Shown here: piece by piece, positions 49,583 through 60,096 of the stretch | Numbering within the stretch: the stretch's first letter is position 1 | Layout: each line of letters opens with the position of its first letter | Assembly: GCF_022347565.1 (NCBI RefSeq) | Contig: NZ_JAKRGH010000024.1 | Coordinates: 1-64,000, forward strand | Direction: 5' to 3' | Length of the DNA stretch: 64,000 bases | Source of the DNA: Vibrio sp. Of7-15 | GTDB taxonomy: Bacteria; Pseudomonadota; Gammaproteobacteria; Enterobacterales; Vibrionaceae | Position numbers and translations under genes: made by a program | The notes under the pieces: generated by a model | Seen by the model: only the letters and a program-made list of their open reading frames with translations | The model's database searches: none | Told to the model about the DNA's origin: nothing

Positions 49583-50305
49583 CTAGAATCCAAGACTCGA
49601 TAATAAATCATCAACGTCATCTTGCGACGAAACCGCATCTGAACGCTCATGAGCATTCATGATTGGTCCTTCAGCTTTGATGCCATCGGAGACAATTACT
49701 TCATCTGGCTTCTCTGTTTGTTCCATACCAAAGGCCGTTAAAATTTCAACAAGCCTTTCTTCAACTTCACTAACAAGAGTGATTACCCGGCGGATGATTT
49801 GCCCGGTTAAATCTTGAAAATCTTGAGCCATCAAGATTTCAGTTAACTGGCTACGAAGTTCAGAACTATCACCTTCAACCTGCGTTAATAGTTCGTCAAT
49901 ATTATGACAAAGGGCTTTAAACTCTGTCAGTTCTATACGCCCTTGCATTAAGCAATTCCATTGAGGCCGTACTTGCAGCAGGCACTCATGTAGATTATCC
50001 GCAATTGGCAATGAACGATCTACTGCGTCCATTGTTTTATTCGCTGCAACCTCTGTTTTATCGATTACATAATGTAAACGATCTTGTGCATCAGGGATCT
50101 CAGCTTTGGCAATTTCGGACATTCTCTGATCAAGTTTAAAACTAACCAATGAGTCATGTAGTTCACGAGTTAATAACCCTATTTCTGTAAACATAGGATT
50201 ATTATTGGCATCAGAAACAATACTATTTAGTAGAGCATTGGCTTCTTCTTGCTGCTCATTTTCTAAAAAGGCAACAAGCTGCTTGGCTTGATCGAGTGAA
50301 ATCAT
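49583..50305 (-). CDS. cheZ: CheY-phosphate phosphatase CheZ
   Basis: 240 aa. Long helical hairpin with the catalytic Gln in ILMAQDFQDLTGQIIRRV (about 160-175), and the C-terminal CheY-binding peptide SSQDDVDDLLSSLGF. Ends signalling by dephosphorylating CheY. Confidence 0.94.
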   Translation of the reverse strand: MISLDQAKQLVAFLENEQQEEANALLNSIVSDANNNPMFTEIGLLTRELHDSLVSFKLDQRMSEIAKAEIPDAQDRLHYVIDKTEVAANKTMDAVDRSLPIADNLHECLLQVRPQWNCLMQGRIELTEFKALCHNIDELLTQVEGDSSELRSQLTEILMAQDFQDLTGQIIRRVITLVSEVEERLVEILTAFGMEQTEKPDEVIVSDGIKAEGPIMNAHERSDAVSSQDDVDDLLSSLGF

Positions 50306-50359
50306 GCTTATATATTATCCTTCAGTACACCAGATGGATAAACCAGTCAAAAAAGAGAA

Positions 50360-50740
50360 CTATAAACGTTCAAAAATTTTGTCTAATTTCTCTTTAAGCG
50401 TTGCAGCCGTAAATGGCTTAACAATATATCCATTAACCCCTGCTTGCGCAGCTTCAATGATTTGCTCACGCTTAGCTTCAGCAGTAATCATTAGCACTGG
50501 TAGATGTTTTAGTTCATCGTCAGCACGGATGGTTTTAAGAAGGTCGATCCCCTGCATTCCAGGCATGTTCCAATCGGTTACGACAAAGTCGATACCGCCC
50601 TTTTTAAGGATTGGTAATGCCGTTAAACCATCATCCGCTTCCTGGGTATTGTTAAAGCCAAGGTCACGAAGTAGGTTTTTTACGATACGACGCATTGTCG
50701 AAAAGTCATCAACAATGAGGATCTTCATATTTTTATTCAA
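50360..50740 (-). CDS. cheY: Chemotaxis response regulator CheY
   Basis: Receiver that, when phosphorylated, binds FliM and changes motor rotation. About 126 aa. Asp56 in [12 protein letters not shown]; conserved Asp11-Asp12; Thr in MITAEAK; Lys in GYIVKPF. Start is unclear: a TTG has GGAGG 5 bases before it, while the ATG four codons later has none; I used the TTG. Confidence 0.95.
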   Translation of the reverse strand: MNKNMKILIVDDFSTMRRIVKNLLRDLGFNNTQEADDGLTALPILKKGGIDFVVTDWNMPGMQGIDLLKTIRADDELKHLPVLMITAEAKREQIIEAAQAGVNGYIVKPFTAATLKEKLDKIFERL

Positions 50741-50783
50741 AGTCGCCTCCAGTGAGGTCACAAATTACTAGACTGAAAGTGTA

Positions 50784-51518
50784 TTATTGTGCGGTCCACG
50801 CACTTAATTTAGCACGTAAACGTTGCATTGCTTGGCTATGTATTTGGCATACTCGCGATTCGCTAACACCAATTACAGCACCAATCTCTTTTAAGTTAAG
50901 TTCTTCATCGTAATAAAGAGAAAGAACTAAAGCCTCTCTTTCTGGTAGCGTTTTAATTGCTTCAGTAAGAGATGACCGAAAGTTATCATCGGCAACACCT
51001 TGGAAAGGAAGATTTTCATTACTAGACTCTTCGGTCGTAATCGCATCTTCTGTTACTCCAAGGTCTTCCATTCCAACTAACCGACCGCAGTTTACATCAT
51101 TGAGCATTTGATGGTACTGCTCAATTGACATTTCGAGGTATTCTGCCACTTCTATATCAGTTGGATCACGCCCTAACCGGCCTTCTAGCTCATTAATTGC
51201 ACTATTTATTAAACGGCTATTTTTATGAACTGAGCGAGGGACCCAATCACCACGACGAATTTCGTCTAGCATAGAGCCCCTAATTCGAATACCAGCATAC
51301 GTTTCAAAACTAGCACCTTTACTTGGATCATAGTTTTGCTGGGCTTCAAGTAACCCAATCATTCCTGACTGGATCAAATCTTCAATTAATACGCTCGGAG
51401 GTAAACGCCCCATCAGGTGATGAGCAATACGCTTTACAAGATCCGAGTATCTTTCTAAGAAAGCTTGAGGGCTCTTATCCGAGCTCTTAAACTGATTGTA
51501 AGTTAACGCTTTACTCAC
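50784..51518 (-). CDS. fliA: Flagellar sigma factor FliA (sigma-28)
   Basis: Directs late flagellar and chemotaxis genes. 244 aa. Regions 2 (LIQSGMIGLLEAQQNYDPSKG), 3 (EIRRGDWVPRSVHKNSR) and 4 (LNLKEIGAVIGVSESRVCQIH). GTG start with GGGAG 7 bases before; overlaps the flhG end by 8 bases. An earlier ATG inside flhG is less likely. Confidence 0.94.
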   Translation of the reverse strand: MSKALTYNQFKSSDKSPQAFLERYSDLVKRIAHHLMGRLPPSVLIEDLIQSGMIGLLEAQQNYDPSKGASFETYAGIRIRGSMLDEIRRGDWVPRSVHKNSRLINSAINELEGRLGRDPTDIEVAEYLEMSIEQYHQMLNDVNCGRLVGMEDLGVTEDAITTEESSNENLPFQGVADDNFRSSLTEAIKTLPEREALVLSLYYDEELNLKEIGAVIGVSESRVCQIHSQAMQRLRAKLSAWTAQ

Positions 51519-52398
51519 CAACACGCTCCCCAACAGCGTCATTTCTTAGCAATAAGCGTTCCACAAAAAATTCTAGGTGTCCACTAGGATTCTTAGGAAC
51601 AGGCCAGGTCAACGCTTTGTTCGCTAAAGAGCAAATCGCTAAAGATGCTGGAGAACGAGGGAATGCTTCAACAACAATCTTTTGCTTCTTAACAGACTGC
51701 CGCACTTTATCATCCATCGGGATACACGCGACCAGTTCCAAATTTGCATTTAAAAAACGCTCAGTTACTAACGTTAGCTTAGTAAATAGTTCACGCCCTT
51801 CACGGTAACTTCTTACCATATTTGCAACAATTTTAAAACGAGGAACCTGATACTCTCTGCTCAATATCTTAATTAAAGCATAAGCATCAGTAATTGACGT
51901 AGGTTCATCGCATACAACAACAATAACATCTTGTGCAGCTCGTGAAAAACTGATGACCATGTCCGAAATACCAGCAGCCGTGTCTACAAGTAATACGTCT
52001 AGTTCATCTTCTAAACTGCCAAAAGCACGAATTAGCCCAGCGTGTTGTGCTGGTGTTAATTCTGCCATGGATTGAGTCCCCGATGCGGCAGGGATAATTT
52101 TCACACCAAATGGGCCTTCAACGATAGTGTCTTTTAATTCACACTCACCTGCTAATACATGGCCAAGATTTTTTCTGGCGCGTATTCCTAACATTACATC
52201 AATGTTAGCTAAGCCTAGATCAGCATCCAACACCATGACTTTTTTTCCTTGGCGAGCCATAGAGAGCGCTAAACCAAGGGTTACATTCGTTTTACCGACA
52301 CCACCTTTGCCGCCAGTTACCGCAATCACTTTAGTTGATGTTGGCTGTGTAAGGCGACGGAGGCCGCTAGCTTGATCTTGCATTATTGTCTCAATCAT
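51511..52398 (-). CDS. flhG: Flagellar number regulator FlhG (FleN)
   Basis: MinD/ParA-type ATPase that limits polar flagella to one and opposes FlhF. 295 aa from the chosen ATG, the length of Vibrio FlhG. N-terminal DQASGLR (8-14) is the activation helix that stimulates FlhF GTPase; P-loop GGKGGVGKTNV (29-39); DADLGLANIDV; C-terminal membrane-targeting helix. Overlaps flhF by 8 bases. Confidence 0.95.
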   Translation of the reverse strand: MIETIMQDQASGLRRLTQPTSTKVIAVTGGKGGVGKTNVTLGLALSMARQGKKVMVLDADLGLANIDVMLGIRARKNLGHVLAGECELKDTIVEGPFGVKIIPAASGTQSMAELTPAQHAGLIRAFGSLEDELDVLLVDTAAGISDMVISFSRAAQDVIVVVCDEPTSITDAYALIKILSREYQVPRFKIVANMVRSYREGRELFTKLTLVTERFLNANLELVACIPMDDKVRQSVKKQKIVVEAFPRSPASLAICSLANKALTWPVPKNPSGHLEFFVERLLLRNDAVGERVGE

Positions 52399-53893
52399 AA
52401 GTATCCGCCGCTGGTGATTCATCTTCATCGCTATTCCAGAAGTGTGTATCTTGTTTTGACTCCTGTTCTAACAATTCATTCGCGCGATTCACCAGATATT
52501 TTGGTTTTGCTAATACGATATCTTCAGGTACACGTTGACCATTTGCGATATAAGCAATAGGAAGTGCATTTTGAATAACAACGTTAATTAGCTCACCTAA
52601 ACTCAACGATTCATCCAGTTTCGTTAATACACATCCCGATAATGGGATACGCCTAAAGTGCTCAACTGTTTCCTGTAAAACTTTACGTTGTGATGTTGCT
52701 GGCAGCACTAAAAAGCTACGAATTTTAGCACCACTATTTTGCATTAACGTATCAAGCTGCTCGGACAAGCGAACATCACGCTGCCCCATTCCTGCGGTAT
52801 CTACTAAGATTAGCTTACGATGTCGAAGCTGATATACAGTATCGGCCAATTCATCGGCATCTTTAACCACTCTTACTGGACAACCTAAAATACGACCATA
52901 GGTCGCTAATTGTTCATGAGCACCAATACGATACGTATCCGTGGTAATTAGAGCGACTTGGCTTGATCCATAATCCATTGCCGCTCTTGCTGCTAACTTA
53001 GCAATGGTGGTCGTTTTACCAACACCCGTTGGTCCAAGTAAAGCAACAACCCCACCTGTATCTAAGATATTATCTTTCGTCGTAATAATTTGATCTGACA
53101 GCAACTCTAATAAAGATCGCCAAGCTTGATTAGCTGGAATATCTTCTGGAATGTAACAAGCTAACTGATCAGCTAATTCATCCGATAAACCCATTTTAAC
53201 TAAACGCTTGATTAACATAGCTCTTAGTGGTTCACGTCGCTCCACCTCTTGCCACATCAACCCAGAAACTTGATGTTCTAAAAGACGACGAATAGACGTC
53301 ATCTCATCACGCATACTTTCTAATTCTTGGTTCTTTTTATCTTCAGCTGCACGATTACGTTCAAAACGAGTTGGATCTAACTGAGGTTTATGAACTTCAA
53401 TATTTTTATCTTCAGCAATCAAAGATGCCAATCCAGGATTATGCTGGATGGCCTTTGTCATCTCAGACGTTGAGTTTAATGCCTGCTGATTTTGAAACTT
53501 TGATTGACGTCTTAACAAAGCCGTTAATGAGTCAACTTCTGGTTCAGGATCCTTCGCTTGATGAGTTTCCGCCTCAGGTTTACGCCCGTTGTTATCGCTG
53601 TATTGCTTTAACATATTGGCGAAACGACGAGTCATCGAACCACCCTTTTGAATATCAACTTTATCATTATCTAAATTGCGCTCAGATAAGTGATTACTGA
53701 GTTGATTTTCCGGCGAAGCCGCTCCTGCCGCTGCACTAGGTTTTCGTTGTTGATCAGAATCAATTGCCGCAACAATTTCAACACCACCAGTGACCTTTTT
53801 ATTCGACATAATAACGGCATCAACGCCAAGTTCTTCCTTAACTTCAACTAAGGCTGAACGCATATCTTTTGCAAAAAATCTCTTTATTTTCAA
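52391..53893 (-). CDS. flhF: Polar flagellar GTPase FlhF
   Basis: SRP-type GTPase that places the flagellum at the pole. 500 aa. Variable B domain (1-215), N domain, then G domain with GPTGVGKTTTIAKLA (about 284), DTYRIGAHEQL, LVDTAGMGQRD, and LTKLDES. Follows flhA by 36 bases. Confidence 0.95.
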   Translation of the reverse strand: MKIKRFFAKDMRSALVEVKEELGVDAVIMSNKKVTGGVEIVAAIDSDQQRKPSAAAGAASPENQLSNHLSERNLDNDKVDIQKGGSMTRRFANMLKQYSDNNGRKPEAETHQAKDPEPEVDSLTALLRRQSKFQNQQALNSTSEMTKAIQHNPGLASLIAEDKNIEVHKPQLDPTRFERNRAAEDKKNQELESMRDEMTSIRRLLEHQVSGLMWQEVERREPLRAMLIKRLVKMGLSDELADQLACYIPEDIPANQAWRSLLELLSDQIITTKDNILDTGGVVALLGPTGVGKTTTIAKLAARAAMDYGSSQVALITTDTYRIGAHEQLATYGRILGCPVRVVKDADELADTVYQLRHRKLILVDTAGMGQRDVRLSEQLDTLMQNSGAKIRSFLVLPATSQRKVLQETVEHFRRIPLSGCVLTKLDESLSLGELINVVIQNALPIAYIANGQRVPEDIVLAKPKYLVNRANELLEQESKQDTHFWNSDEDESPAADTYD

Positions 53894-53929
53894 AGCCGTT
53901 TATCCTGCGTTAATCAGTTAACGCGATAG

Positions 53930-56023
53930 TTAATTGCCGACAGCCTGAACAATACGAATTTGCTTCTCATCCGGTATTTCTTGGTAAGAAAGTACACGGA
54001 GACTTGGAATCGTATTCTTCACAAACTTAGCTAAAGTAGAACGTAACACACCTGATGTTAGTAATACTGCTGGCTCCCCTTTTAGCTCTTGCTCTTGAGT
54101 GGCTTGTGTAAGGGAAGCTTGTAGACGCTCTGCCAGCCCTGGTTCTATACCTGTGGATTCTCCACCTGACGCCTGCATAGTCTGATGCAATATTTGTTCC
54201 AACTCAGGAATCAACGTAATAACAGGCAGCTCAGGCTCTATCCCATTGATTTCTTGAACTATTAAACGCTTTAAAGCAATTCTGACGGCAGCAGTAAGAA
54301 TGTCAGGTTCTTGACTCTTTGCTGCATATTCGGATAAAGTTTGAACAATTGTTCGAATATCTCGGATTGGAATCGCTTCATTAAGCAAATTCTGTAGCAC
54401 TTTAACCACCACACCTAAAGGCAGCTGATCCGGAACAAAACCTTCGACCAACTTAGGAGCTGAACGTCCCAGCATTTCCACTAAGTTTTGTACCTCTTCA
54501 TGACCTAAAAGCTGCGATGCATTGTTGGTTAGAAGCTGGCTTAAATGTGTTGCAAGCACGGTTGCAGCATCAACAACTGTATAGCCAAGAGCTTGTGCGT
54601 GCTCTCGCTGCTCTTCATTAATCCAAACTGCTTCTAATCCAAAGGCCGGATCAAACGTTGGCTCACCTTCAATCATTCCATACACTTGTCCAGGGTTAAT
54701 CGCTAATTCTTGATCAGGACGGATTTCTGCTTCACCACCAGCAACCCCCATTAAAGTAATCCGATAGCTATTCGGCGGTAACTCTAGGTTGTCACGAATA
54801 TGAACAGCAGGAACAAGGAAGCCAAAATCTTGAGAAAGCTTTTTACGTACCCCTTTCACACGATCTAATAGCTCACCACCCTGATCACGATCCACCATTG
54901 GTATTAAACGGTAACCAACTTCTAAACCAATCACATCAACAGGTTGAACATCATCCCAAGATAAATCCTTTTGGGTAGGCTTGGCCAAATCGGTTGGAGG
55001 TGCTGCTTTCTTCTCTTCCGCTTTATTCTGTTGCTTTTTCACCAAGTAATACGAGCCAGCACCAGCAATAGCGGCCAAAAGTAAAAAAGCAAAGTGAGGC
55101 ATGCCTGGTACAAGCCCCATTACTGTTAATATCCCTGCCGTTATCATTAACGCTTTTGGGTTATTAAATAGTTGGAAGAAAACTTCTTGTCCCATGTCTT
55201 CGTCAGTGTTTTGACGAGTTACCATGATCGCAGCAGAAATGGATAGCAAGAGGGATGGGATTTGGGCAACAAGACCATCACCAATAGTTAGCAAGGTATA
55301 AATTTGAACCGCATCACCAAAACCAACATCATGTTGGATCATACCAATGCTTAGGCCACCTAAAATATTAATGAAGAGAATCAAAATACCCGCAATGGCA
55401 TCACCCTTTACAAATTTTGATGCACCATCCATTGAACCGTAAAAATCAGCTTCTTTGGTAACTTCGAAACGACGAGTTCTTGCTTGCTCTTGATCGATCA
55501 GGCCAGCGTTCAAATCTGCGTCAATCGCCATCTGTTTACCAGGTAACGCATCCAAGGTAAAACGAGCACTTACCTCTGAAATACGCCCTGCACCTTTGGT
55601 GACAACCATAAAGTTAATGATCATCAAGATTAAAAAGACCACTAAACCAACAGCATAGTTACCACCGATAACAACGCTACCAAACGCTTCAATTACTTGA
55701 CCAGCAGCTCCTGAGCCCTCATGACCATATAATAAAACCACACGCGTAGAAGCTACATTCAACGCTAAACGTAACAAGGTAGCAATAAGCAATACGGTAG
55801 GGAAAGCAGCAAAATCCAATGGTCTTCGGGTATATACCGAGACTAAAAGTACCACCATCGCCAAAGCAATGTTAAAAGAAAACATGATATCCAGCAGAAA
55901 TGGTGGCATGGGTAACACCACCATTGCTAACGCTGCGAGAACCAAAACTGGCGCACCGATAGCAGGCATGGCTTTTAATTGCGATAAGGGCAACTTATCC
56001 GAGAAAGGAACAGCTAGCTTCAT
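53930..56023 (-). CDS. flhA: Flagellar export gate protein FlhA
   Basis: 697 aa. Eight membrane helices (about 18-325), FHIPEP cytoplasmic region with DALPGKQMAIDADLNAGLI (about 155-173) and EVTKEADFYGSMDGASKFVKGDA, then the C-terminal docking domain. First gene of its operon, with a sigma-54 promoter 80 bases upstream. Confidence 0.97.
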   Translation of the reverse strand: MKLAVPFSDKLPLSQLKAMPAIGAPVLVLAALAMVVLPMPPFLLDIMFSFNIALAMVVLLVSVYTRRPLDFAAFPTVLLIATLLRLALNVASTRVVLLYGHEGSGAAGQVIEAFGSVVIGGNYAVGLVVFLILMIINFMVVTKGAGRISEVSARFTLDALPGKQMAIDADLNAGLIDQEQARTRRFEVTKEADFYGSMDGASKFVKGDAIAGILILFINILGGLSIGMIQHDVGFGDAVQIYTLLTIGDGLVAQIPSLLLSISAAIMVTRQNTDEDMGQEVFFQLFNNPKALMITAGILTVMGLVPGMPHFAFLLLAAIAGAGSYYLVKKQQNKAEEKKAAPPTDLAKPTQKDLSWDDVQPVDVIGLEVGYRLIPMVDRDQGGELLDRVKGVRKKLSQDFGFLVPAVHIRDNLELPPNSYRITLMGVAGGEAEIRPDQELAINPGQVYGMIEGEPTFDPAFGLEAVWINEEQREHAQALGYTVVDAATVLATHLSQLLTNNASQLLGHEEVQNLVEMLGRSAPKLVEGFVPDQLPLGVVVKVLQNLLNEAIPIRDIRTIVQTLSEYAAKSQEPDILTAAVRIALKRLIVQEINGIEPELPVITLIPELEQILHQTMQASGGESTGIEPGLAERLQASLTQATQEQELKGEPAVLLTSGVLRSTLAKFVKNTIPSLRVLSYQEIPDEKQIRIVQAVGN

Positions 56024-56102
56024 GGTTTGAGATACTTAATAGTCAGAAGAATTTTCAATAGCAGCCATATACCATGACTGCTTCACTAATAAATCCATGA
56101 AA

Positions 56103-56118
56103 AGCAAAAATCAAGCCA
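56103..56118 (-). promoter_or_regulatory. Sigma-54 promoter of the flhA operon
   Basis: Minus strand TGGCTTGATTTTTGCT, with GG and GC exactly 10 bases apart. The predicted start near 56092 leaves a leader of about 70 bases. In Vibrio cholerae flhA is a sigma-54/FlrC-dependent class III gene (established). Confidence 0.75.
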
Positions 56119-56178
56119 CTGTTAACAGTCAAAAATCTGTCACTAAAAAAAGAGCTTCAAGCAGAATGAATTACTCTA

Positions 56179-57309
56179 TCAACGTCGGTATTCTGGTGGT
56201 ATAGGTAAATTATCTTCCATTAAGACAGGTTTCTCGCCACCTTTACGTCGGTACTGCTTTAATTGGAAAATATACGCCAATATTTGGGCAACCGCAGTAA
56301 ACAAGCCGTCAGGGATCTGCTGCTCTAGTTCCGTGGAATGATACAGTGCTCGAGCCAGTGGCGGAGCCGGGATAATAGCAATCTCATGCTCTCGTGCTAT
56401 CTCTCGTATTTTAAAAGCCACATGATCAATGCCTTTCGCAACAACGACAGGTGCTTTATCTTGATCGTGCTTATAACGCAGTGCAACAGAAAAATGCTCC
56501 GGGTTAGTAACTACCACATCCGCTTGTGGGACATCCGCCATCATTCGTCGTTGTGCCATTTCCCTTTGCAACATTCGAATACGCCCTTTAACTTCGGGCT
56601 TACCTTCCATCTCTTTGTATTCGTCTTTAACTTCCTGTTTTGTCATTTTCAACTGCTCTGCGTGCTGCCAGATTTGAAAAGGAATATCGATAGCAACTAC
56701 TACAAGCAAAGAGCAGCTAATAAGCAGTATAAACTGCAATAGAATCTCTAAAGCATGGAAAATATTGGCGGGAAAAGTATCTAGGCTCAACTGGAATAAG
56801 TCAGCTTTACTGGCATTCACCAAATAAAATGCAACACCAGCGACCAAGACAACTTTCAGAATAGACTTAACCAACTCAACCCAGCTTTGAAGGCCAAACA
56901 TACGCTTAATACCACTCAGAGGGTTCATTTTGGATAACTTGGGCCTAGCAGCTTCAGCAGAAAAGCTAACACCACCCACACCAGCAGCGCCAATTAACCC
57001 TGCAATAAAAAGCGTAATAAGAACCAAAGACAGAGGCAAAACCAAATGACCTAAAGCCCCCCATATGATTTCAACCAATACTCCCATATCGTAAATTTCT
57101 TCACGAGAGATCGTAAAAAAGCGCCCCATAACAGAAAATAACGCGCGTCCTAGAGATTCCCCAAACCACATGAGCGAGATCGCACCAAGTACTAATACCG
57201 AAACAGAAGCGAGCTCTTTTGAACGTGCAACTTGCCCTTTTTCTTTTGCTTGTTGAAGCCGCCTGGGCGTTGCGTCTTCTGTACGTTCTTGACCGTCTTG
57301 TTCTGCCAT
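56179..57309 (-). CDS. flhB: Flagellar export switch protein FlhB
   Basis: 376 aa. Four membrane helices (about 30-210) and a cytoplasmic domain with the autocleavage site. Here that site reads N-P-E-H (Asn269) instead of the usual N-P-T-H; Asn-Pro is intact, so cleavage should still be possible. Last gene of the fliK-flhB unit. A small FhlB at 43.1 kb is related to its C-terminal part. Confidence 0.96.
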   Translation of the reverse strand: MAEQDGQERTEDATPRRLQQAKEKGQVARSKELASVSVLVLGAISLMWFGESLGRALFSVMGRFFTISREEIYDMGVLVEIIWGALGHLVLPLSLVLITLFIAGLIGAAGVGGVSFSAEAARPKLSKMNPLSGIKRMFGLQSWVELVKSILKVVLVAGVAFYLVNASKADLFQLSLDTFPANIFHALEILLQFILLISCSLLVVVAIDIPFQIWQHAEQLKMTKQEVKDEYKEMEGKPEVKGRIRMLQREMAQRRMMADVPQADVVVTNPEHFSVALRYKHDQDKAPVVVAKGIDHVAFKIREIAREHEIAIIPAPPLARALYHSTELEQQIPDGLFTAVAQILAYIFQLKQYRRKGGEKPVLMEDNLPIPPEYRR

Positions 57310-57345
57310 GGCAGCCTCCGTTACCTTTCTCTAAGCGACGCTAAA

Positions 57346-58131
57346 CTAACAATCTAACCGGATCAGACTACATAGCTGCGTCTCTCCCAACTGCCAATGC
57401 AAATCATAGTGTGCGTACATCCCTAATAGTATGTACCAACATAAGAACAAACCAACTAACAAAGCAAATGCAAAACCCAATGAGAAAATATTCAGCTGTG
57501 GTGCTGCACGTGTCATTACGCCAAATGAAAGGTTAACAGTTAATAATGCAATAATGCCGGATAAAGACATACTTAAAGAGGCTTTAAACATGATCCCAAG
57601 CCATGTTGCCATTGAATGAAAGTCTATGGCTGTCAGTCTACCTGTTCCTATTGGCAGTGTTTTAAAGCTAATAACCACAAAATTGATCATCTTTAAATGG
57701 CCATCAGTAGACAGAAAAAACATCGTTGCCAAAAACATGAATAGCTGCCCTAACAATGGGGTATTCTGTCCATTCGCTGGATCTACCATGGAAGCAAAAC
57801 CCAAACTCGATTGCATACCCAATATCTGCCCGAGTAACACAAACGTCTGAATAATAAACTGGGTCACCATTCCCATGGACACGCCGATTAATATTTGCTC
57901 TGCCGTCGTCAGAAAGCCTTTAAATGACAGTAATTCAATCTCCTCAGGAACCGCAGGAATTGAAGGCATCACTGCAAATGTCACCGCAAGCGCTAAGAAC
58001 AACCGAATCCTAGGCGATACAAAACGCGCCCCAAATACCGTCATGACCATCATCATGGCCGAGATACGCGTAAATGGCCAAAAGTAATTGGCGATCCAGC
58101 TTAAGATAATATCTGCGGGGTATTCCATCAT
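57346..58131 (-). CDS. fliR: Flagellar export gate protein FliR
   Basis: 261 aa membrane protein of the export gate. Six helices; conserved GMQSSLGFASMVDPANGQNTPLLGQ (about 104-128). Two tandem ATG are possible starts. Follows fliQ by 4 bases. Confidence 0.95.
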   Translation of the reverse strand: MMEYPADIILSWIANYFWPFTRISAMMMVMTVFGARFVSPRIRLFLALAVTFAVMPSIPAVPEEIELLSFKGFLTTAEQILIGVSMGMVTQFIIQTFVLLGQILGMQSSLGFASMVDPANGQNTPLLGQLFMFLATMFFLSTDGHLKMINFVVISFKTLPIGTGRLTAIDFHSMATWLGIMFKASLSMSLSGIIALLTVNLSFGVMTRAAPQLNIFSLGFAFALLVGLFLCWYILLGMYAHYDLHWQLGETQLCSLIRLDC

Positions 58132-58135
58132 TAAC

Positions 58136-58405
58136 TTAAAATAGCAGTAGCGGGATCTGTTCCACTAAGTTAAAAAAATACTCCATCAGCATACGTGTCA
58201 TCCAATGGCCAAATGCCATCAATGCTAATAAAGTAACGATTAAACGTGGTAAAAAACTCAAGGTTTGTTCGTTAATTGACGTTGCCGCCTGAAAAATAGC
58301 GACAATCAAACCAACCAATAAACTAGGAATAATAATTGCGCATACCATGATCAAAACCATGTATAGCGCCCCTTGGAAGAGTTCCGTAAAATGCTCTGGA
58401 GTCAT
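58136..58405 (-). CDS. fliQ: Flagellar export gate protein FliQ
   Basis: 89 aa, two membrane helices (about 14-38 and 52-75), with ATSINEQTLSFLPR between. Follows fliP by 15 bases. Confidence 0.96.
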   Translation of the reverse strand: MTPEHFTELFQGALYMVLIMVCAIIIPSLLVGLIVAIFQAATSINEQTLSFLPRLIVTLLALMAFGHWMTRMLMEYFFNLVEQIPLLLF

Positions 58406-58420
58406 GACTAATTCCTAGCT

Positions 58421-59290
58421 CTACGTGCCGAAACTACCAGCCAGCGTAGATAATATAAGGTTCCAACCATCCACTAATACAAACAGCATCAATTTAAACG
58501 GCAGTGATACAATCATAGGCGAAAGCATCATCATACCCATGGCCATCAGAACCGAAGCAACCACTAAATCGATAATAAGAAATGGTAAAAACAGCATAAA
58601 ACCTATTTGGAAAGCAGTTTTCAGCTCAGAGGTTATAAACGCTGGGATCACCACAGTCATAGGGACATCTTCAGGATTTACCGCTGTCACCCCAGCCATG
58701 TTTACAAACGTTTCTAAATCTTTAACTCGTGTTTGCTTTAACATGAAATCTTTCAAAGGCCCCTGAGCTGCGGCAAAAGCTTCTTTTGCTGGCATCTCAT
58801 CATTAATGTACGGCTGAACCGCTGTTTGGTTAATTTGCTCAATGACAGGAGACATGATAAATAGCGTCAAAAATAGAGCAATACCAACAATTACCTGATT
58901 CGATGGTGTTTGTTGTAAACCCATAGCCTGACGAAGAATCGACATCACCACCACAATCCGAGTAAATGACGTCATTAAGATAACCATTGCAGGTAAAAAA
59001 CCTAGAATGGTCATCATGGCCAAGATTTGTAGATTTACTGAGTAATCTTCCCCGCCACTTGCGTTCGTTGTCATGGTAAAAGCAGGAATACCACCACCAG
59101 ACGAACTACTTTTAATTAGACTTTTGGATGCACCTTCATCTTTTTCCATCGCCGAAACGGTAATGTTTTCAGCCCCAGTTGCCGATGTAGGAATCGTCTT
59201 TGCTAAATCATTATCAGCAAAAGCCATGGAAGTCGTGAAAAAAAAGAGGATGGCAACCAAACTGGTCACAACAATATTATTTCTGATCAT
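58421..59290 (-). CDS. fliP: Flagellar export gate protein FliP
   Basis: 289 aa; cleavable signal peptide (1-25), then [18 protein letters not shown]-like helix, [18 protein letters not shown], and the family signature [21 protein letters not shown] (about 215-235). Overlaps fliO by 14 bases. Confidence 0.96.
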   Translation of the reverse strand: MIRNNIVVTSLVAILFFFTTSMAFADNDLAKTIPTSATGAENITVSAMEKDEGASKSLIKSSSSGGGIPAFTMTTNASGGEDYSVNLQILAMMTILGFLPAMVILMTSFTRIVVVMSILRQAMGLQQTPSNQVIVGIALFLTLFIMSPVIEQINQTAVQPYINDEMPAKEAFAAAQGPLKDFMLKQTRVKDLETFVNMAGVTAVNPEDVPMTVVIPAFITSELKTAFQIGFMLFLPFLIIDLVVASVLMAMGMMMLSPMIVSLPFKLMLFVLVDGWNLILSTLAGSFGT

Positions 59291-59657
59291 TTTTGGTCAT
59301 TATTTGGCTTAACTGATGAGAAAATGAAGTGCTTGGGCTACCTTCATCAACGATTGGGGTTTCTAACTTACTCAGCAAATTAATATTCGTTGCTGTTACA
59401 CCAACAAGAAGTTGCTCGTCGCCAACTTGAATCAGAACAATGCGCTCTTTCTGCCCTACTGCAAGCTGCCTAATTACCTTCATTGAACCATTATTACCAC
59501 CCACACCCGGAAGCTGCATTTTTTTCAAAACCCAAGCTAGAAATAAAATAAGGGCAACAACAAAGAGTAGAGACCCTAGTGTTGCTGCCAAATTTAAATC
59601 AGGTGTTGCGGAGAAAGCAGGTAAAGGGAGGCACACAAGAAGCCAAAAAAATTTCAT
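59277..59657 (-). CDS. fliO: Flagellar biosynthesis protein FliO
   Basis: 126 aa; N-terminal signal-like segment (1-17), one membrane helix (about 28-46), then a cytoplasmic domain with [26 protein letters not shown]. Stabilises FliP assembly (known family). Confidence 0.93.
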   Translation of the reverse strand: MKFFWLLVCLPLPAFSATPDLNLAATLGSLLFVVALILFLAWVLKKMQLPGVGGNNGSMKVIRQLAVGQKERIVLIQVGDEQLLVGVTATNINLLSKLETPIVDEGSPSTSFSHQLSQIMTKNDQK

Positions 59658-59674
59658 ATCCCTTAACCTTTACA

Positions 59675-60079
59675 TTAACGCAGCTTTTTAATTCGCTCAG
59701 TCTGACTGATTACATCTGTCAATCGAATACCAAATTTGTCGTTCACCACCACAACTTCACCATGAGCAATCAAAGTGCCGTTAACCATCACATCTAGTGA
59801 CTCACCCGCAATTCTGTCTAACTCAACGACAGAACCTTGGTTTAATTGCAGTAAGTTTCGAATGCTGATGTGTGAACGCCCTACTTCCATTGAAATAGTG
59901 ACTGGAATATCAAGGATAGTGTCAAGTTTTCGACGCTCATCTTCAGTGATGGGCTTTTCATCAGTTGAAAACTCTTCAAGCGGTGCTGGCTTTACCTCAT
60001 CAGAAGAAGCTTGTGCATCTGCGTCTTCACTCAAAGCTGCTGCCCACTCATCAGCCATCTGCTGTTCATTTGGATCCAT
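59675..60079 (-). CDS. fliN: Flagellar switch protein FliN
   Basis: 134 aa; acidic N-terminal part, then the SpoA domain (about 55-130) with LDIPVTISMEVGRSHISIRNLLQLNQGSVVEL. Part of the C-ring; binds CheY with FliM. Confidence 0.95.
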   Translation of the reverse strand: MDPNEQQMADEWAAALSEDADAQASSDEVKPAPLEEFSTDEKPITEDERRKLDTILDIPVTISMEVGRSHISIRNLLQLNQGSVVELDRIAGESLDVMVNGTLIAHGEVVVVNDKFGIRLTDVISQTERIKKLR

Positions 60080-60096
60080 TTTATTTTACCTATCTA

